From Aliivibrio_A sp016764915 (GTDB taxonomy: Bacteria; Pseudomonadota; Gammaproteobacteria; Enterobacterales; Vibrionaceae): a DNA stretch of 64,000 nt. The stretch lies in contig OZ245058.1 in assembly GCA_965224595.1 (NCBI GenBank), forward strand, positions 2,108,001-2,172,000, given 5' to 3'. The notes beneath the pieces were generated by a model. It did no database searches, had not been told where the DNA came from, and was given only the letters and a program-made list of their open reading frames with translations. Positions 62,968 to 64,000 of the stretch are shown here, piece by piece (the first letter of the stretch is position 1; the number at the start of each line of letters is the position of its first letter). The position numbers and the translations under genes are program-made.

Positions 62968-63478
62968 GTTGTTGCGTCCCTTTCTCTTCATTCATGTCAA
63001 TATTTTGTTGAATGAATGTCGCTAAATGATTGAGTGCTATCAGCATGGGTTTTGGCAATGCATCAAGATCAACACTGTCCATTAAGTTTTTCACTTCTAA
63101 TCCTAATTCTGTATCGCCCTCTATTTTCAAGCGACGCTTAAAGAACAGACTATCTGGGTCTTCTTTTCGTCCAGCAATTAAAATCAGGTCATTAAGATTG
63201 CCACTGAAACTCACATCCTCAACAACACTCATATTCGATACAATAAGTTGTTCATTCTGATAACTGATATACCAGTGCAGGTGTAAATCAAGCACAGATA
63301 TTTTCAACCAGCGTTGCTCAAGAAACTCAAAGTCTCCATCTTCAAGAGCTTCTTTGAAAACCTGTTTTAATGCCTCAAATAGTGCCCTATTTTGCAGCGT
63401 GGAAGGCAAAAATTGGACAGCAGATCTCAAAAATGGCGGTGCATTGTGTACTAATTGCATTTTTAATTTGTTTATCAC
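62957..63478 (-). CDS. ubiT: SCP2-like accessory factor UbiT (YhbT)
   Basis: A 173-residue sterol-carrier-2 fold protein (VSFSGNLNDLILIAGRKEDP, FKRRLKIEGDTELGL). UbiT binds ubiquinone intermediates and is needed for ubiquinone synthesis without oxygen. It overlaps yhbS downstream. The ubiU/ubiV partners are not in this window. Confidence 0.9.
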   Translation of the reverse strand: MINKLKMQLVHNAPPFLRSAVQFLPSTLQNRALFEALKQVFKEALEDGDFEFLEQRWLKISVLDLHLHWYISYQNEQLIVSNMSVVEDVSFSGNLNDLILIAGRKEDPDSLFFKRRLKIEGDTELGLEVKNLMDSVDLDALPKPMLIALNHLATFIQQNIDMNEEKGTQQHAF

Positions 63479-63682
63479 TGTACTCTTCCGCTTGATTATT
63501 CAACGTTGTTGTTTTTTTGATTATAATGAATTGTTATAACGAGTGCATGCTTTGCATCAAAAAATGACATTTTTGAATTAACAAAAACCACTCAACTGTT
63601 ACATAATCAATTTTTACTGTTATAGTTATCTATAGGTCTTACGCGCACCAAATCAATGCGTTAAATTATGGTGATATATTAA

Positions 63683-64000
63683 ATGCCGACAAAGCAGTTA
63701 CAGCATTGGTTTTCAATTCTTACAGACAATAACCCGTCGTTCTTTGCTGTCATAGACAAAAATCACAATTATGTAGTCGTTAACAATCGGTATTCAGACG
63801 TTAGTGGATTGAGCAAAGATGAACTGATAGGTAAATGTGATCGAGATATCTTAGGTGACAACTACTATAACGTATTAAAAGAGTTCTATGATCGTGCTTT
63901 CAAAGGGGAAAGCATCGAGGCAGAAGTGAATATTGAAGGCCGAAAATTTGAAACCAGCTTGCACTTCAATATCACCCCATTAACTAAAAATAATGATATT
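63683..64000 (+). CDS. PAS-domain signalling protein, N-terminal part
   Basis: An ORF of at least 106 codons running off the window. Residues about 5-106 form a PAS fold (PSFFAVIDKNHNYVVVNNRYSDVSG, ELIGKCDRDI). No signal peptide. The output domain is outside the window; a c-di-GMP or histidine kinase protein is possible. It is divergent from ubiT, 204 bp apart. Confidence 0.75.
   Translation, partial: MPTKQLQHWFSILTDNNPSFFAVIDKNHNYVVVNNRYSDVSGLSKDELIGKCDRDILGDNYYNVLKEFYDRAFKGESIEAEVNIEGRKFETSLHFNITPLTKNNDI

Overview
The window is a chromosomal stretch of a gammaproteobacterium, most likely of the family Vibrionaceae (Vibrio or a close relative). The evidence is the purL-mltF-tadA, guaBA/xseA, rlmN-pilW-rodZ-ispG-hisS-yfgM-bamB-der, iscRSUA-hscBA-fdx-iscX and queA-tgt-yajC-secDF blocks, plus a DUF3622 protein and a DUF4250 protein, which I associate with Vibrio-type genomes. 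Nearly all of it is conserved housekeeping DNA. I ran no homology search; names rest on motifs, length and gene order.

Layout. 1-5.8 kb: the end of trmO, proS, a TauE/SafE permease, small conserved genes (an XRE regulator, yaeP, a DUF4250 gene) and a sodium-coupled transporter. 5.8-13.7 kb: a GreA/GreB-like factor, the DUF3622 gene, purL behind a near-perfect PurR box, mltF, two small unannotated ORFs and tadA. 13.8-19.2 kb: tryptophanase with a leader peptide upstream that matches the TnaC pattern, then a LysR regulator divergent from the glutathione-dependent formaldehyde pathway (adhC, fghA). A perfect 192-bp tandem duplication copies the 3' end of adhC. 19.3-25.6 kb: the accessory island. 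It has a hipBA toxin-antitoxin operon with two operator palindromes, a RAYT-type Y1 transposase, several copies and internal-deletion relics of its ends, and AT-rich small genes. Some of these look like truncated toxin tails followed by immunity-like genes, sitting between inverted transposase-end repeats. One contains a 7-bp tandem repeat inside its coding sequence.

26-34.7 kb: a PAS-GGDEF diguanylate cyclase, guaB-guaA, xseA, yfgJ, an AlaX-type editing protein and der. 34.8-42.6 kb: the rest of the der-to-rlmN cluster, then ndk. 42.6-49.7 kb: pepB and the complete isc iron-sulfur operon with two abutting IscR sites. 49.8-57.2 kb: trmJ, suhB, and queA-tgt-yajC-secD-secF. 57.5-64 kb: a CBS protein, the oxyR/2-Cys peroxiredoxin divergon, prfC, holD-rimI, ubiT-yhbS and the start of a PAS-domain protein.

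The genes cover purine synthesis (purL, guaA, guaB), tRNA and translation quality (proS, hisS, tadA, queA, tgt, trmO, trmJ, rlmN, AlaX, prfC), envelope biogenesis (bamB, yfgM, secDF, mltF, rodZ, pilW), Fe-S assembly and stress defence (oxyR/prx, adhC/fghA). The most unusual part is the 20.9-25.6 kb region, where a RAYT family and its decayed copies are interleaved with toxin/immunity-like fragments and a possible phase-variable gene.
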